Shown: piece by piece, positions 1 through 9,720 of the stretch
Position numbering within the stretch: the first letter of the stretch is position 1
Layout: every line of letters begins with the position of its first letter
Assembly (NCBI RefSeq): GCF_009769385.1
Contig: NZ_VKAB01000021.1
Coordinates: forward strand, 62,001 to 126,000
Direction of reading: 5' to 3'
DNA from: Saccharothrix deserti
Lineage (GTDB): Bacteria > Actinomycetota > Actinomycetes > Mycobacteriales > Pseudonocardiaceae
Length of the DNA stretch: 64,000 nt
Notes under the pieces: model-generated
Seen by the model: the letters and a program-made list of their open reading frames with translations, nothing else
The model's database searches: none
Told to the model about the DNA's origin: nothing
Translations under genes and position numbers: made by a program

Positions 1-876
1 CGCAAGCAGTGGCAGATCATCCTGCGCCGGTTCGCCCGGCACCGGGCCGCGCTGTTCGGCCTGGTCCTGTTCGTGATCCTGGTGGTGTTCGCCTTCATGG
101 GCGGGCTGTTCTGGCAGTACTCGTACACGGACCTGGGCTTCAAGCGGTACCTGCCGCCGAGCGTCGACCACCCGTTCGGCACGGACCGGCTGGGCGGCGA
201 CATGGTCGCCCTGATCATCCGCGGCATGCAGTTCTCGCTCCAGATCGCGATGGTCGTCGCGTTCCTGTCCACGCTCATCGGCGTGGTGCTGGGCGCGTTG
301 GCCGGTTACCTGAAGGGCTGGGTCGACACCCTGATCAGCCGCTTCATCGACCTGATGCTGGTGATCCCCGGCTTCGTGATCGCGGCCGTGCTGGTGCGCA
401 ACAGCTTCGTGGTGTCGGTGGCGGGCGGCAGCGGCGGCAGCAACTGGCTGATCGTGGCGCTCTACCTGGGCCTGATCATGTGGCTCCAGATCGCCCGGGT
501 GATCCGCGGCATGGTGCTGTCGTTGCGCGAGAAGGAGTTCGTGGAGGCCGCCCGCGCGCTGGGCGCGTCCACGTTCCGGATCGTGTTCCGGCACATCCTG
601 CCCAACACCATCGACGTGATCATCGTCAACGCCACGCTGGCCATCGCGCAGGCGGTGCTGCTGGAGGCCGCGCTGTCGTTCATCGGTCTGGGCGTGCAGA
701 GCCCGGACACGTCGCTGGGCCTGATGATCAGCCTCAACAAGAACGAGCTGACGCAGCACCCGTGGCTGTTCTTCACCCCGTTCGTGTTCATCGTGCTGAT
801 CTCGCTCGCGGTGAACTTCATCGGTGACGGTCTCCGGGACGCCTTCGACCCGCGGCAGAAGAGGGTGAAGGCATGA
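1..876 (+). CDS. Peptide ABC transporter permease, DppC/OppC type (5' end outside window)
   Basis: This is the inner-membrane permease of an oligopeptide/dipeptide or nickel-type ABC importer. The frame is open from base 1, so the start lies upstream; 291 residues are visible. An N-terminal membrane segment (LFGLVLFVILVV) is followed by a periplasmic stretch with the family motif HPFGTDRLGGD near residue 55. Several more membrane helices follow, with the EAA coupling loop FVEAARALGAS near residue 180. The C-terminus (DGLRDAFDPR) is typical of OppC. It overlaps the ATPase gene downstream by 4 bp, so the three genes form one operon. Substrate cannot be told from sequence. Confidence 0.93.
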   Translation, partial: RKQWQIILRRFARHRAALFGLVLFVILVVFAFMGGLFWQYSYTDLGFKRYLPPSVDHPFGTDRLGGDMVALIIRGMQFSLQIAMVVAFLSTLIGVVLGALAGYLKGWVDTLISRFIDLMLVIPGFVIAAVLVRNSFVVSVAGGSGGSNWLIVALYLGLIMWLQIARVIRGMVLSLREKEFVEAARALGASTFRIVFRHILPNTIDVIIVNATLAIAQAVLLEAALSFIGLGVQSPDTSLGLMISLNKNELTQHPWLFFTPFVFIVLISLAVNFIGDGLRDAFDPRQKRVKA

Positions 877-2063
877 GTGAGTTGGACGTGATGGACGCAC
901 CAGAGCCCTCGCCCTGGGAGAAAACCGACGGCAGGGGCGGCGAGAAGCTGCTCAGGGTCGAGAACCTGTCGGTGGACTTCCCGACCGACGACGGCACGGT
1001 GCACGCCGTGCGGGACGTGTCGTTCACCCTCGGCGCCGGCGAGGTGCTGGGCATCGTGGGCGAGTCGGGCTCCGGCAAGTCGGTGTCGTCGATGGCGATC
1101 ATGGGCCTGCTGCCCAAGACCGCGAAGATCGGCGGCTCGATCAAGTTCAAGGACCGCGAGCTCGTCGGCCTGAGCTACAAGCAGATGCAGCCGATCCGCG
1201 GCAACGGCATCTCGATGATCTTCCAGGACCCGATGACGTCGCTGAACCCGGTGTACACGGTGGGCTGGCAGCTCGCCGAGGCGCACCAGGCGCACCACGA
1301 CGTGTCGAAGAAGGCGGCCTTCGCCAAGGCCGTCGAGGTGCTGGAACTCGTCGGCATCCCGCAGCCGGACCGCCGTGCGGCGCAGTACCCGCACGAGTTC
1401 TCCGGCGGTATGCGGCAGCGCGCGATGATCGCCATGGCGATCATCAACGACCCGGACGTGATCATCGCGGACGAGCCGACCACGGCGCTGGACGTGACGG
1501 TGCAGGCGCAGATCCTGGACACGCTGCTGCGCATCCGGGACGAGACGAGCGCCGGCATCATGATCATCACGCACGACCTGGGCGTGGTGGCGGGCATGGT
1601 GGACCGCGTGCAGGTGATGTACGGCGGCACCGTGGTCGAGCAGGGCACCGTGGACGAGGTCTTCGAGGCCCAGCGGATGCCCTACACGGTCGGCCTGCTG
1701 GGGTCGATCCCGAACCCGAACATGCTGGGCAAGCGGCTCACCCCGATCAAGGGCGCGCCGCCCTCGCTGATGAACCTGCCGCAGGGCTGCTCGTTCTCGC
1801 CGCGCTGCCCGCTGGCGATCGACGAGTGCCGCGAGACCGAGCCGTTGCTGCTGGAGACCGACCGGGCCGGCCACTTCGCGCGGTGCCACCGCTCCGCGCA
1901 CCTGGCCACGATCGAGAACCCGCAGCGGCTGTTCGCGCACGACGAGATCGGCGTGGTGGAGAACCCGGCGTCGCTGACCATGGCGAACCCGGACATCCCC
2001 ATCTCCGAGGACGTCGACGTGGTGGAAGCGCGGTTGCACGAAGAGGAGAAGCCGACCTCATGA
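873..2063 (+). CDS. dppD: Peptide ABC transporter ATP-binding protein, DppD/OppD type
   Basis: This is the first of two ATPases that power peptide import, 396 residues. Walker A is GESGSGKS near residue 65, the ABC signature is FSGGMRQR near 170, and Walker B with D-loop is [13 protein letters not shown] near 195. The C-terminal oligopeptide-transporter extension carries the cysteine pair CSFSPRCP near 310, which in this family can bind an iron-sulfur cluster. The ATG overlaps the permease stop as ATGA, and the next ATPase overlaps this gene's end by 4 bp. The last ~60 residues beyond the extension are acidic and look disordered. Substrate is unknown. Confidence 0.93.
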   Translation: MSELDVMDAPEPSPWEKTDGRGGEKLLRVENLSVDFPTDDGTVHAVRDVSFTLGAGEVLGIVGESGSGKSVSSMAIMGLLPKTAKIGGSIKFKDRELVGLSYKQMQPIRGNGISMIFQDPMTSLNPVYTVGWQLAEAHQAHHDVSKKAAFAKAVEVLELVGIPQPDRRAAQYPHEFSGGMRQRAMIAMAIINDPDVIIADEPTTALDVTVQAQILDTLLRIRDETSAGIMIITHDLGVVAGMVDRVQVMYGGTVVEQGTVDEVFEAQRMPYTVGLLGSIPNPNMLGKRLTPIKGAPPSLMNLPQGCSFSPRCPLAIDECRETEPLLLETDRAGHFARCHRSAHLATIENPQRLFAHDEIGVVENPASLTMANPDIPISEDVDVVEARLHEEEKPTS

Positions 2064-3130
2064 CCACCTCGACAGACGTGAACCCGCAGGCCGGGGGACT
2101 CGAATCCGGCGACCGTCCGGGCGAGACCCCGCTGCTGGAGGTCAAGGACCTGGTCAAGTCGTTCCCGGTCCGCGGCGGCGGCATCATCCCGCGCACCGTG
2201 GGACAGGTGCAGGCCGTGTCCGGCGTCAGCTTCAACCTGCACCAGGGCGAGACGCTCGGCCTGGTCGGCGAGTCCGGTTGCGGCAAGTCCACCACCGGGC
2301 GGGCCATCCTCCAGCTGCACAAGCCGACGTCCGGCTCGGTGAAGTTCGAGGGCCGCGAGCTGACCACGTTGCGCGGCAAGGGCCTGCGGTCGGTGCGCCG
2401 GGACATGCAGATCGTGTTCCAGGACCCGTACGCGTCGCTGAACCCGCGCTGGCAGATCAACGAGCTGATCTCCGAGCCGTTCAAGATCCACGGCGTGCCG
2501 AAGGACGACGGCGGCGACGTGCAGCACCGGGTCAACGAGCTGATGGAACTCGTCGGCCTCAACCCGGAGCACCGCAACCGGTACGCGCACGAGTTCTCCG
2601 GCGGCCAGCGCCAGCGCATCGGCATCGCCCGCGCGCTCGCGCTCAACCCGAAGCTCGTGGTGCTGGACGAGCCGGTGTCCGCGCTGGACGTGTCGGTGCA
2701 GGCGGGCGTGGTGAACCTGCTGGAGGAGTTGCAGGAACGCCTCGGGCTGGCGTACCTGTTCGTGGCGCACGACCTCTCGGTCGTCCGGCACATCTCCGAC
2801 CGGGTCGCGGTGATGTACCTCGGCAAGATCATCGAGATCGGCGACCGGGAGGACATCTACGCCCGGCCGATGCACCCGTACACGCAGGCGCTGCTGTCCG
2901 CCGTGCCGGTGCCGAACCCGAAGGTGGAGCGCCGGCGTCAGCGGATCGTGCTCACCGGTGACGTTCCGTCGCCGGTGAACCCGCCGTCGGGCTGCCGCTT
3001 CCGCACCCGCTGCTGGAAGGCGCAGGACATCTGCGCCGTCGAGGAGCCCAAGCTGGAACGGCGCGGCGACGGCGAGGGCACGCTCTCGGCGTGCCACTTC
3101 GCCGAAGTAGTGCCCGCTCTGGTCGGCTGA
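2060..3130 (+). CDS. dppF: Peptide ABC transporter ATP-binding protein, DppF/OppF type
   Basis: This is the second ATPase of the importer, 356 residues. The chosen ATG at 2060 overlaps the previous stop (ATGA). Walker A is GESGCGKST near residue 73, the signature [10 protein letters not shown] near 180, and Walker [14 protein letters not shown] near 202. The C-terminal extension again has a paired-cysteine motif (CRFRTRCW). A GC-rich inverted repeat follows the stop at 3137-3171, consistent with the end of this operon. It should form a heterodimer with the DppD-type ATPase. Confidence in family is high, in substrate low. Confidence 0.93.
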   Translation: MTTSTDVNPQAGGLESGDRPGETPLLEVKDLVKSFPVRGGGIIPRTVGQVQAVSGVSFNLHQGETLGLVGESGCGKSTTGRAILQLHKPTSGSVKFEGRELTTLRGKGLRSVRRDMQIVFQDPYASLNPRWQINELISEPFKIHGVPKDDGGDVQHRVNELMELVGLNPEHRNRYAHEFSGGQRQRIGIARALALNPKLVVLDEPVSALDVSVQAGVVNLLEELQERLGLAYLFVAHDLSVVRHISDRVAVMYLGKIIEIGDREDIYARPMHPYTQALLSAVPVPNPKVERRRQRIVLTGDVPSPVNPPSGCRFRTRCWKAQDICAVEEPKLERRGDGEGTLSACHFAEVVPALVG

Positions 3131-3136
3131 TCACCT

Positions 3137-3171
3137 GCCGTTGGGGTCGCTCGATCGGCGGCCCCAACGGC
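3137..3171 (+). terminator. Inverted repeat after the peptide importer operon
   Basis: GCCGTTGGGG (3137-3146) pairs perfectly with CCCCAACGGC (3162-3171) around a 15-base loop, 7 bases after the dppF stop. There is no T-run, as is common in actinobacterial terminators. Confidence 0.55.
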
Positions 3172-3221
3172 GCACAGCGCAATTCCACACCGTCGCGATT
3201 CCGGATCACAGGGTGTCCCTC

Positions 3222-3227
3222 TACGCT
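3222..3227 (+). promoter_or_regulatory. -10 hexamer of a leaderless mshB transcript
   Basis: TACGCT lies 6 bases before the GTG at 3234, and no Shine-Dalgarno is present. TTCCGG 17 bases upstream is a weak -35. The spacing fits a transcript starting at the start codon. Confidence 0.45.
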
Positions 3228-3233
3228 GATCCG

Positions 3234-4073
3234 GTGACGCTCACTGCTCCACCACGGTTGCTTCTGGTACACGCACACCCCGACGACGAAAGCCTGTGGA
3301 CGGGCGGCACCATCGCCCGCTACGCGGCGATGGGCGTGCACGTCACCGTGGTCACCTGCACCCTCGGCGAGGAGGGCGAGATCATCCCGCCCGCGCTCCG
3401 GGAGCTGGCCGCGGACGCCGCCGATCAACTCGGCGGGTACCGGGTCGCCGAACTGAGATCCGCGTGCGCCGCGCTGGGCGTGACCGACCACCGGTTCCTC
3501 GGCGGCATCGGCCGCTGGCGGGACTCCGGGATGGCGGGCGTCGAGGCGAACAACCACCCGCGCGCGTTCGCGAACGGCTCGTTCGACGAGCAGGTCGCCG
3601 CGCTGTCGGAGATCATCACGTCGGTCAAGCCGCAGGTCGTCGTCACCTACGACGCGTTCGGCGGCTACGGCCACCCCGACCACATCCGGGCGCACCAGAT
3701 CACCATGGCGGCGGCGGTGGACGTGGACCGCGTCTTCCACGCCGTGACGTCGCGTGCGGCGACCGAGGCGGGCGCCGCCGCGTTGGCGGAGATGGCCGAC
3801 CTGCCGTGGCGGCTGCCCGCCGAGGGCGAGCTGCCGGTCACCGACGACGCCGTCATCACCAGCACCATCGACATCTCCGAGCACCTGGTGGCGAAGCTGC
3901 GCGCGTTGCGGGCGCACTCCACGCAGGTCAGCGTGTGGCAGGACGGTTCGGGTGGCGCGAGCTACGCGCTGTCCAACGGCATCGCGCAGCCCGTCGTGCA
4001 GGCCGAGTACTACGTGCTGGCCAAGGGGCCCGCGGAGGGCGCGGAGACAGACCTGTTCGGGGGGCTCGATTGA
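3234..4073 (+). CDS. mshB: N-acetyl-1-D-myo-inositol-2-amino-2-deoxy-glucopyranoside deacetylase (mycothiol synthesis)
   Basis: MshB removes the acetyl group from GlcNAc-inositol in the second committed step of mycothiol synthesis; it is a cytosolic zinc enzyme. The zinc site motif AHPDDES starts near residue 13 and the second metal histidine motif GHPDHIRAHQ near 145. The length, 279 residues, is slightly below the M. tuberculosis enzyme. The GTG at 3234 is chosen because homology begins just after it and a -10 hexamer sits 6 bases upstream; a longer frame from 3141 would add unrelated residues through the terminator repeat. Its stop overlaps the start of the next gene. The same order (mshB, small membrane protein) occurs in mycobacteria. 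Confidence 0.93.
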   Translation: MTLTAPPRLLLVHAHPDDESLWTGGTIARYAAMGVHVTVVTCTLGEEGEIIPPALRELAADAADQLGGYRVAELRSACAALGVTDHRFLGGIGRWRDSGMAGVEANNHPRAFANGSFDEQVAALSEIITSVKPQVVVTYDAFGGYGHPDHIRAHQITMAAAVDVDRVFHAVTSRAATEAGAAALAEMADLPWRLPAEGELPVTDDAVITSTIDISEHLVAKLRALRAHSTQVSVWQDGSGGASYALSNGIAQPVVQAEYYVLAKGPAEGAETDLFGGLD

Positions 4074-4462
4074 CCGATCGCCTGGCGCTCGTCGGTATCG
4101 CGGTCGCGGCGTTCGTGCTCGCCGTGCTGGAGCTGTTCTACCTGCCGTTGCGGCTGGACGGCACCCTGCTGCCGCGGGTCGGTGACTGGCCGTTCCCGGT
4201 CACCGTCGTGCTCGCGATCGTGACCACGCCGATGCTGGTGCTGGCCGCGTCACGGCACGCGCACCGCACGTTGGCCGCGGTGTCGCCGCTGCTGGTGTGG
4301 ATCGGCACGTTGCTGCTGTTCGGGTTGTTCGGCCCGGGTGGTGACGTGGTACTCCTCAACGACTGGCGCACGCTGGTGCTGTTCGCCGGCGGTGTGCTGC
4401 CGAGCGCCATCGCGGTGGGCGCCCACATGGGGAGGCAGGTCGGTGCCCGAGACGATCACTGA
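4070..4462 (+). CDS. Small four-helix membrane protein downstream of mshB (DUF6113-like)
   Basis: A 130-residue protein of four predicted membrane helices with very short loops (LALVGIAVAAFVLAVLELFY; WPFPVTVVLAIVTTPMLV; LLVWIGTLLLFGLF; TLVLFAGGVLPSAIAVG). The TTG start at 4070 overlaps the mshB stop, indicating translational coupling. Small membrane proteins of the DUF6113 type follow mshB in many actinobacteria; assignment to that family is from memory of context and architecture. No catalytic motif is visible and the function is unknown. It may be co-expressed with mycothiol synthesis without taking part in it. Confidence 0.75.
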   Translation: MTDRLALVGIAVAAFVLAVLELFYLPLRLDGTLLPRVGDWPFPVTVVLAIVTTPMLVLAASRHAHRTLAAVSPLLVWIGTLLLFGLFGPGGDVVLLNDWRTLVLFAGGVLPSAIAVGAHMGRQVGARDDH

Positions 4463-5168
4463 CCGGGACGTGGTGCGGGCGCTGCGGCCGTTCGTCCGGG
4501 CGACCGGGCCGCTGCTCGACACCCTCCGCGACGCGAACCTGCTCGGCCTGCGCGACCGCGAGGTCGAGCAGGGCGCCGACCGCGGGCTCGTGGACAAGCT
4601 GTGGGACCAGCTGGCCGCGGTGAAGGTGCCCGGCACGGCCGCGTGGTCCCGCATGGACGTGCTGCAGCGCGACGAGTTCTGGCTCAACCGGGTCGGCCGG
4701 CTGGTGTCGTTGATCTCGGCACTGCCGGGTATCGGCGGCGTGCTGGCCGACCGGCTGCCGATCCAGTCCGCGCTGGGTGCGGCGGGGCAGGGGCTGCTGC
4801 TGTCGGCGATCGCGGGGGAGCACGGGTTCACGTCGACCGAGGACCGGGTCCGGCTGCTCGCGCACGTGCTGTTCCAGCGGGAGGTCGACGGGCTCGCGGT
4901 CGATCCCCGGGAGGACGAGCAGACCGCCGAGCTGACCGAGGAGCTGCGGGAGCGGTCCACGATCAAGGCGATCGGCGCGACGATCTGGAAGCTCGCCAAG
5001 GTCCTCTGGAAGCTGGAGGACGAGCTGGACAAGCGGCCGCGGGGCCGGTTCTACCACCAGGCGCTCGGGATGCTGCCCGTCGTCGGCGTGGTCGGCGACT
5101 ACTTCGGCGAGCGGTCGGCGTTGAAACGGGTCCGCACGGCCGCCTACGAGTGGTTCGAGACCCAGTAG
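4443..5168 (+). CDS. Hypothetical protein following the mshB operon
   Basis: A 241-residue protein I do not recognise. The GTG at 4443 lies 20 bp inside the previous gene, so it is probably translationally coupled. The N-terminal half is helical and charged ([19 protein letters not shown]). The middle has a glycine/alanine-rich apolar stretch ([30 protein letters not shown]) and the C-terminus a second ([15 protein letters not shown]). The pattern of amphipathic apolar patches without clear membrane spans resembles EcsC-type proteins, but this is only a resemblance. It converges with the GNAT gene on the other strand and overlaps its 3' end by 25 bp. Confidence 0.65.
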   Translation: MPETITDRDVVRALRPFVRATGPLLDTLRDANLLGLRDREVEQGADRGLVDKLWDQLAAVKVPGTAAWSRMDVLQRDEFWLNRVGRLVSLISALPGIGGVLADRLPIQSALGAAGQGLLLSAIAGEHGFTSTEDRVRLLAHVLFQREVDGLAVDPREDEQTAELTEELRERSTIKAIGATIWKLAKVLWKLEDELDKRPRGRFYHQALGMLPVVGVVGDYFGERSALKRVRTAAYEWFETQ

Positions 5169-5881
5169 CGGTAGCGGTGGTGCTCGGCGCAGCCCAGCGA
5201 CTCGTAGAGCGTGATCGCGGGCTTGTTGTGCTCGGCCACCTGCAGCGCGCACGTCGTCGCGCCGCGGTCGAGGCCCCACGTCGCCAGGCCGCCCATCAGT
5301 CGGCGGGCCAGGCCGAGCCCGCGGGCCTCGGGGCGCACGGCGAGCCGTGCCACGTGGAGCAGGTCGTCGACGACGGCGCCGCGCACGGCGGCCAGCACCT
5401 GCCCGTTCACGGTGACCGTGCCGAAGCCGACCGTCTTCCCGGACGACAGGACGTGCCGTTGCGCCGCCGTGGGGTCCGGTTGCGCGGCCAGCTCCCACCA
5501 TTCGGGAAGCGGGGAGTCCGAGATGACCACATCGGCCGACTTCGGAGTGGCGAACCCATCCAACCGGCCCGTCATCACCAGCGATTCCGCGCCACCCGGG
5601 TGATCCACATCGACTCGCCAGCCCGCCGCCTCGACGCCGGCCTCGGCGGGCGCGCCGACGACCACGTGCGCGGTCGGCTTGATGCCGTGCGCGGTCGCGA
5701 ACCCGACCACCTCGGTCAACGCGTCGGAGACGGGCAGACCCGGATCACCCGTGGTCAGCGCGCTGTTCGCCCGTCCGGTGAACCCGCCGGCGGCCCGCAG
5801 CCGCCACTGCCCGAGCGGTCGGTCGACCAGCGCCGGCCACGCGTCCGCGCACCGTTGCTCCAACTCGGTGACGTGCTGCAC
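5144..5881 (-). CDS. GNAT-family N-acetyltransferase
   Basis: A 245-residue protein with a C-terminal GNAT domain. The acetyl-CoA-binding region is visible as [15 protein letters not shown] near residue 185, followed by [16 protein letters not shown], the usual alpha4/beta7 end. The N-terminal ~110 residues are a separate, unrecognised domain. The GTG at 5881 has no Shine-Dalgarno but lies 6 bases after CACGAT, a motif seen before several other starts here. It is divergent from fdxA. A two-part GNAT protein beside fdxA-dapC could be an N-acetylglutamate synthase of the Corynebacterium cg3035 type; that is a suggestion only. The substrate is not shown by the sequence. Confidence 0.82.
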   Translation of the reverse strand: MQHVTELEQRCADAWPALVDRPLGQWRLRAAGGFTGRANSALTTGDPGLPVSDALTEVVGFATAHGIKPTAHVVVGAPAEAGVEAAGWRVDVDHPGGAESLVMTGRLDGFATPKSADVVISDSPLPEWWELAAQPDPTAAQRHVLSSGKTVGFGTVTVNGQVLAAVRGAVVDDLLHVARLAVRPEARGLGLARRLMGGLATWGLDRGATTCALQVAEHNKPAITLYESLGCAEHHRYRYWVSNHS

Positions 5882-6028
5882 CCCCGCATCGTGCCCCGTG
5901 CAGGTGAACGGTGGGTCTGTGAGCTGGCACACGGTGCCGATAAGGCAAGCCTGACCGTTGGACAATCGAATCCGCCGCGTACTCTCCGGCTTGCGCGGTG
6001 TGGACCAGAACAAGAGCAGGAGAGCGCA

Positions 6029-6355
6029 GTGACCTATGTGATCGCCCAGCCGTGCGTGGACGTGCTCGACAAGGCGTGCATCGAAGAGTGCCCCGTCGAC
6101 TGCATCTACGAAGGCGACCGGATGCTCTACATCCACCCGGATGAGTGCGTCGACTGTGGTGCTTGCGAGCCGGTGTGCCCCGTCGAGGCCATCTACTACG
6201 AGGACGACGTGCCGGACGAGTGGAAGGAGTACACGAAGGCGAACGTGGACTTCTTCGACGAGCTGGGCTCCCCCGGTGGCGCCTCCAAGGTCGGCAAGGT
6301 CAGCGCCGACCCCGGGTTCATCAAGGCTCTCCCCCCGCAGGCGTCGCACGAGTGA
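6029..6355 (+). CDS. fdxA: 7Fe ferredoxin (FdxA/FdxC)
   Basis: A 108-residue cytosolic electron carrier. The N-terminal half has the cysteines of a [3Fe-4S] cluster ([18 protein letters not shown]). A standard [4Fe-4S] motif, [12 protein letters not shown], follows near residue 37. The acidic C-terminal extension ([18 protein letters not shown]) is typical of actinobacterial seven-iron ferredoxins. The GTG at 6029 has a good ribosome binding site (AGGAG, 6017-6023 region). The stop overlaps the dapC start as GTGA, so the two are coupled, as in mycobacteria (fdxC-dapC). Redox partners are unknown. Confidence 0.95.
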   Translation: MTYVIAQPCVDVLDKACIEECPVDCIYEGDRMLYIHPDECVDCGACEPVCPVEAIYYEDDVPDEWKEYTKANVDFFDELGSPGGASKVGKVSADPGFIKALPPQASHE

Positions 6356-7479
6356 CCTCGGACAACTCGATCTCGGGTACGTCGGGCGCGGCTCGCAGGA
6401 AGCTGCCGGACTTCCCCTGGGACTCGCTGGCCGACCACGCCGCCAAGGCGCGCACGCACCCCGGCGGTGTGGTCGACCTGTCCATCGGCACGCCGGTGGA
6501 CCCGGTTCCCGAGCTGATCCAGCACGCCCTGGGCACGGTCGCGGACTCGCCCGGCTACCCGACCACGCACGGCATCCCGGCGTTGCGGGAGGCCGTGGTC
6601 GGCGCGTTGACCCGGCGGCACGGCGTGCCGCCGTTCGACCCCGTCGCCGTGCTGCCGACCATCGGGTCCAAGGAGCTGGTGGCGTGGCTGCCGACGTTGC
6701 TGGGTCTCGGGCCCGGTGACGTGGTGGCGATCCCGGCGTTGTCGTACCCGACGTACGAGGTGGGTGCGCGGCTGGCCGGCGCGACCCCGGTGCGGCTGGC
6801 CGACGGTGAGCCGCCGCCGGCCGGGACGGGGCTGGTGTGGCTGAACTCGCCGTCCAACCCGACCGGTCGGGTGCAGGACGCCTCGCAGCTGGCACAGGCC
6901 GTGGCGGATGCGCGTGCGGTCGGGGCGGTCGTCGCGTCCGACGAGTGCTACCTGGCGTTGTCCTGGACGGCGGAGCCGGTGTCCGTGCTGCTGCCTTCGG
7001 TCAACGGCGGGAGCCTCGACGGGTTGCTGGCGGTGCACTCGCTGTCGAAGTCGTCCAACCTGGCCGGGTACCGGGCGGGGTTCGTGACGGGTGATCCGGC
7101 GTTGGTCGCGTCGTTGCTGGAGGTGCGCAAGCACGCGGGCATGATCATGCCCCGGCCGGTGCAGGCGGCGATGACGGCGGCGTTGAACGACGACGGGCAC
7201 GTGGCGGAGCAGCGCGAGCGGTACCGGGCACGGCGTGACCTGCTGCTGCCTGCGTTGACCAAGGCCGGGTTCACCGTGGACCACTCGGAGGCCGGGCTGT
7301 ACCTGTGGTCGACCCGGGACGGCGAGAACGCCTGGGACACCATCGCCTGGCTCGCCGAGCGCGGCGTCCTGGCCGCTCCGGGCACCTTCTACGGCCCGAC
7401 GGGCGACAAGCACGTCCGCATCGCCCTGACGGCGACGGACGACCGCATCGCCACCGCCGTAGACCGCCTGACTGTGTAA
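6352..7479 (+). CDS. dapC: Succinyldiaminopimelate transaminase
   Basis: DapC makes N-succinyl-LL-diaminopimelate from N-succinyl-2-amino-6-ketopimelate, a step to meso-DAP and lysine. The 375-residue protein is a class I/II PLP aminotransferase: SPSNPTG near residue 162, DECYLALSW near 193, and the PLP lysine in [13 protein letters not shown] near 227. The GTG at 6352 overlaps the ferredoxin stop by 4 bp; earlier in-frame sequence lies inside fdxA. Two other DAP genes, dapD and dapE, lie within 1.2 kb downstream, so most of the succinylase branch is grouped here. A family 1 repeat begins right after the stop. Confidence 0.94.
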   Translation: MTSDNSISGTSGAARRKLPDFPWDSLADHAAKARTHPGGVVDLSIGTPVDPVPELIQHALGTVADSPGYPTTHGIPALREAVVGALTRRHGVPPFDPVAVLPTIGSKELVAWLPTLLGLGPGDVVAIPALSYPTYEVGARLAGATPVRLADGEPPPAGTGLVWLNSPSNPTGRVQDASQLAQAVADARAVGAVVASDECYLALSWTAEPVSVLLPSVNGGSLDGLLAVHSLSKSSNLAGYRAGFVTGDPALVASLLEVRKHAGMIMPRPVQAAMTAALNDDGHVAEQRERYRARRDLLLPALTKAGFTVDHSEAGLYLWSTRDGENAWDTIAWLAERGVLAAPGTFYGPTGDKHVRIALTATDDRIATAVDRLTV

Positions 7480-7482
7480 ATG

Positions 7483-7612
7483 GCCGCTGCTCCGCAGACG
7501 GCGGGCTCGGTCGCCTGGAAGTCGGTCGTTCGCGCCTGATTTCCCGACGATCGAAAAGCGTGATCGCCGGGAAATGAGTCGCGAACGACCGACGCGACCT
7601 CGCGCGGTGGGT
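7483..7612 (+). repeat. Family 1 palindromic repeat, copy 1a
   Basis: An intergenic inverted repeat between dapC and dapD. The core stem TTTCCCGACGATC (7540-7552) pairs with GATCGCCGGGAAA (7562-7574) around GAAAAGCGT, with one mismatch. Outer arms 7521-7539 and 7575-7593 match at 17 of 19 positions. The left end carries GCCGCTGCTCCGCAGACGGC (from 7483). It sits at the 3' ends of converging dapC and dapD, so it could act as a bidirectional terminator, but copies also occur upstream of genes. Confidence 0.9.
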
Positions 7613-7629
7613 TCAGGACGGGTGGACGG

Positions 7630-8601
7630 TCAGTCGTTGGCGTGCAGGGCGGCGTTCAGCTCCACGCCGGTGCCCTTGCGGGGGAGGACCTTGACCACGC
7701 CGGTGGTCGAGTCGCGGATGAACAGCAGGCCCGACATGCCGGACAGCTGGCCCGCCTTGACGACGGTGCCGTCCGCGCCGGTCACCTTGGTGCCTGCGGT
7801 GATGTAGAGGCCCGCCTCCACGACGCAGTCGTCGCCCAGCGAGATGCCCAGGCCGCCGTTCGCGCCGATCAGGCAGCGCTCGCCGACGGAGATGACCTGC
7901 TTGCCGCCGCCGGACAGGGTGCCCATGATCGACGCGCCGCCGCCGACGTCGGAACCGTCACCGACGACCACACCGGCCGAGATCCGGCCTTCCACCATGG
8001 ACGCACCGAGCGTCCCGGCGTTGAAGTTCACGAAACCCTCGTGCATCACGGTCGTGCCGGACGCCAGGTGCGCGCCCAGCCGCACCCGGTCCGCGTCGGC
8101 GATCCGCACGCCGGACGGCACGACGTAGTCGACCATCCGCGGGAACTTGTCGATCCCGTACACGGTGACCGGCCCGCGGGTGCGCAGCCGGAGGCGGGTC
8201 TGCTCGAACCCCTCCACCGCGCACGGCCCGAAGTTCGTCCACACCACGTTGTTGAGCAGCCCGAACAGGCCGTCCAGGTTCGCGCCGTGCGGCTGGACGA
8301 GCCGCGACGACAGCAGGTGCAGCCGCAGCCAGACGTCGTAGGTCGTGGTGGGCGCGTCGGACAGCGAACCGATGCCGACCCGGACGCCCACGACCTCGAC
8401 GTCACGCTCGGCATCCGCGCCGAGCTGCTTGGCGGCGGCCTCACCGAGCGAAGCCGAGACCTCCGCGGACGACAGCAGCGCCACACCGGGCTCGGCGGAC
8501 CCGAGCGACGGCGACGGGAACCACGTGTCCAGCACAGCGCCTGAGGGAGTGACGGTGGCGAGTCCGACGCCGTACGCGCCGGTGGGGTTTGCGGTGCTCA
8601 C
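7630..8601 (-). CDS. dapD: 2,3,4,5-tetrahydropyridine-2,6-dicarboxylate N-succinyltransferase
   Basis: DapD transfers succinyl from succinyl-CoA to tetrahydrodipicolinate in lysine/meso-DAP synthesis. The protein, 323 residues, is of the actinobacterial DapD type (M. tuberculosis 317). The left-handed beta-helix hexapeptide region runs from about residue 170 ([20 protein letters not shown]) to about 280. The signature loops [13 protein letters not shown] and [14 protein letters not shown] are present. The GTG start at 8601 is preceded by TACCGT 8 bases upstream, suggesting a leaderless transcript, and is divergent from dapE across only 25 bp. Confidence 0.93.
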   Translation of the reverse strand: MSTANPTGAYGVGLATVTPSGAVLDTWFPSPSLGSAEPGVALLSSAEVSASLGEAAAKQLGADAERDVEVVGVRVGIGSLSDAPTTTYDVWLRLHLLSSRLVQPHGANLDGLFGLLNNVVWTNFGPCAVEGFEQTRLRLRTRGPVTVYGIDKFPRMVDYVVPSGVRIADADRVRLGAHLASGTTVMHEGFVNFNAGTLGASMVEGRISAGVVVGDGSDVGGGASIMGTLSGGGKQVISVGERCLIGANGGLGISLGDDCVVEAGLYITAGTKVTGADGTVVKAGQLSGMSGLLFIRDSTTGVVKVLPRKGTGVELNAALHAND

Positions 8602-8626
8602 GGGTACCAACGGTAACGTGCGCCAA
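8602..8626. promoter_or_regulatory. 25-bp divergent promoter region of dapD and dapE
   Basis: TACCGT on the minus strand (8610-8615) lies 8 bases from the dapD GTG. TAACGT on the plus strand (8614-8619) lies 7 bases from the dapE GTG. The two hexamers overlap by two bases and neither gene has a Shine-Dalgarno, which suggests overlapping, possibly mutually exclusive, leaderless promoters. Confidence 0.45.
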
Positions 8627-9688
8627 GTGGCCGACACCTTGCACCTCGCCGCCGATCCCGTCGAACTGACCGCCGCCCTGGTGGACGTGCCCAGCGTCTC
8701 CGGCGACGAAGCCCGCATCGCCGACCTCGTGGAACGGTCGCTCAAAGAGCAGACCACCCTCGAAGTCGCGCGGTCGGGCAACGCCGTGCTGGCCCGCACG
8801 AACCTCGGCCGGCCGTCCCGGGTCGTGCTGGCGGGCCACCTGGACACCGTGCCGATCAACGCCAACCTGCCGTCCCGGCTGGAGAGCGACATCCTGCACG
8901 GCTGCGGCACGGTCGACATGAAGAGCGGTGACGCGGTGATGCTGAACCTCGCCGCCACCGTCCAGGACCCGCGCCACGACCTCACCTTCGTCTTCTACGA
9001 CTGCGAGGAGGTCGAAGCCGTCCGCAACGGCCTCGGCCGCATCGAGCGGGAGATGCCGGAGTGGCTGAAGGGCGACCTGGCGATCGTGTGCGAGCCGTCC
9101 AACGGCGTGATCGAGGCCGGTTGCCAGGGCACGATGCGCATCGAGATCCGCACCAAGGGCGCCCGTGCCCACACCGCCCGCGGCTGGATGGGCGTGAACG
9201 CGATCCACGCCATCGGTGACGCCCTGCGCCGCCTGGAGGCCCACGAGCCCCGCCAGGTCGACATCGACGGCTGCCTGTACCGCGAGGGCCTGCAAGCGGT
9301 GAAGATCAGCGGCGGGGTGGCGGGCAACGTCGTCCCGGACGAGGCCGTTCTCACGGTCAACCACCGGTTCGCCCCGGACCGCACCCCGGCGCAGGCCGAA
9401 CAGCACCTGCGCGAGCTGTTCGACGGCTACGAGGTCACGGTCACCGACGTGTCCGCGGGCGCCCTGCCCGGCCTCGGCGCGCCGACCACCAGGGAACTCG
9501 TCGAGGCCGCCGGCGGCACCCCCGTCGCCAAGCTCGGCTGGACGGACGTGGCGCGGTTCGCCGCCCTCGGCATGCCCGCGGTGAACTACGGGCCGGGCGA
9601 CCCGCTGCTGGCCCACACGCAGCAGGAGAACGTCCCGGTGAACCAGATCCGTCAGTGCGTCGAAGTCCTGACCCGCTTCCTCAGCTGA
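8627..9688 (+). CDS. dapE: Succinyl-diaminopimelate desuccinylase
   Basis: DapE hydrolyses N-succinyl-LL-DAP to LL-DAP; it is a cytosolic di-zinc M20 peptidase-fold enzyme. Metal and catalytic motifs are present: GHLDTVP near residue 68, [13 protein letters not shown] near 90, YDCEEVE near 124 and the final metal histidine in [12 protein letters not shown] near 330. The length, 353 residues, is normal. The GTG at 8627 is preferred to 8618 because TAACGT lies 7 bases upstream; either would add or remove only three residues. It is divergent from dapD and completes the succinylase-branch group with dapC. Confidence 0.93.
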   Translation: MADTLHLAADPVELTAALVDVPSVSGDEARIADLVERSLKEQTTLEVARSGNAVLARTNLGRPSRVVLAGHLDTVPINANLPSRLESDILHGCGTVDMKSGDAVMLNLAATVQDPRHDLTFVFYDCEEVEAVRNGLGRIEREMPEWLKGDLAIVCEPSNGVIEAGCQGTMRIEIRTKGARAHTARGWMGVNAIHAIGDALRRLEAHEPRQVDIDGCLYREGLQAVKISGGVAGNVVPDEAVLTVNHRFAPDRTPAQAEQHLRELFDGYEVTVTDVSAGALPGLGAPTTRELVEAAGGTPVAKLGWTDVARFAALGMPAVNYGPGDPLLAHTQQENVPVNQIRQCVEVLTRFLS

Positions 9689-9720
9689 CCGGCGGCCCGC
9701 GCTTCCTGAGCAGGCCAGCC

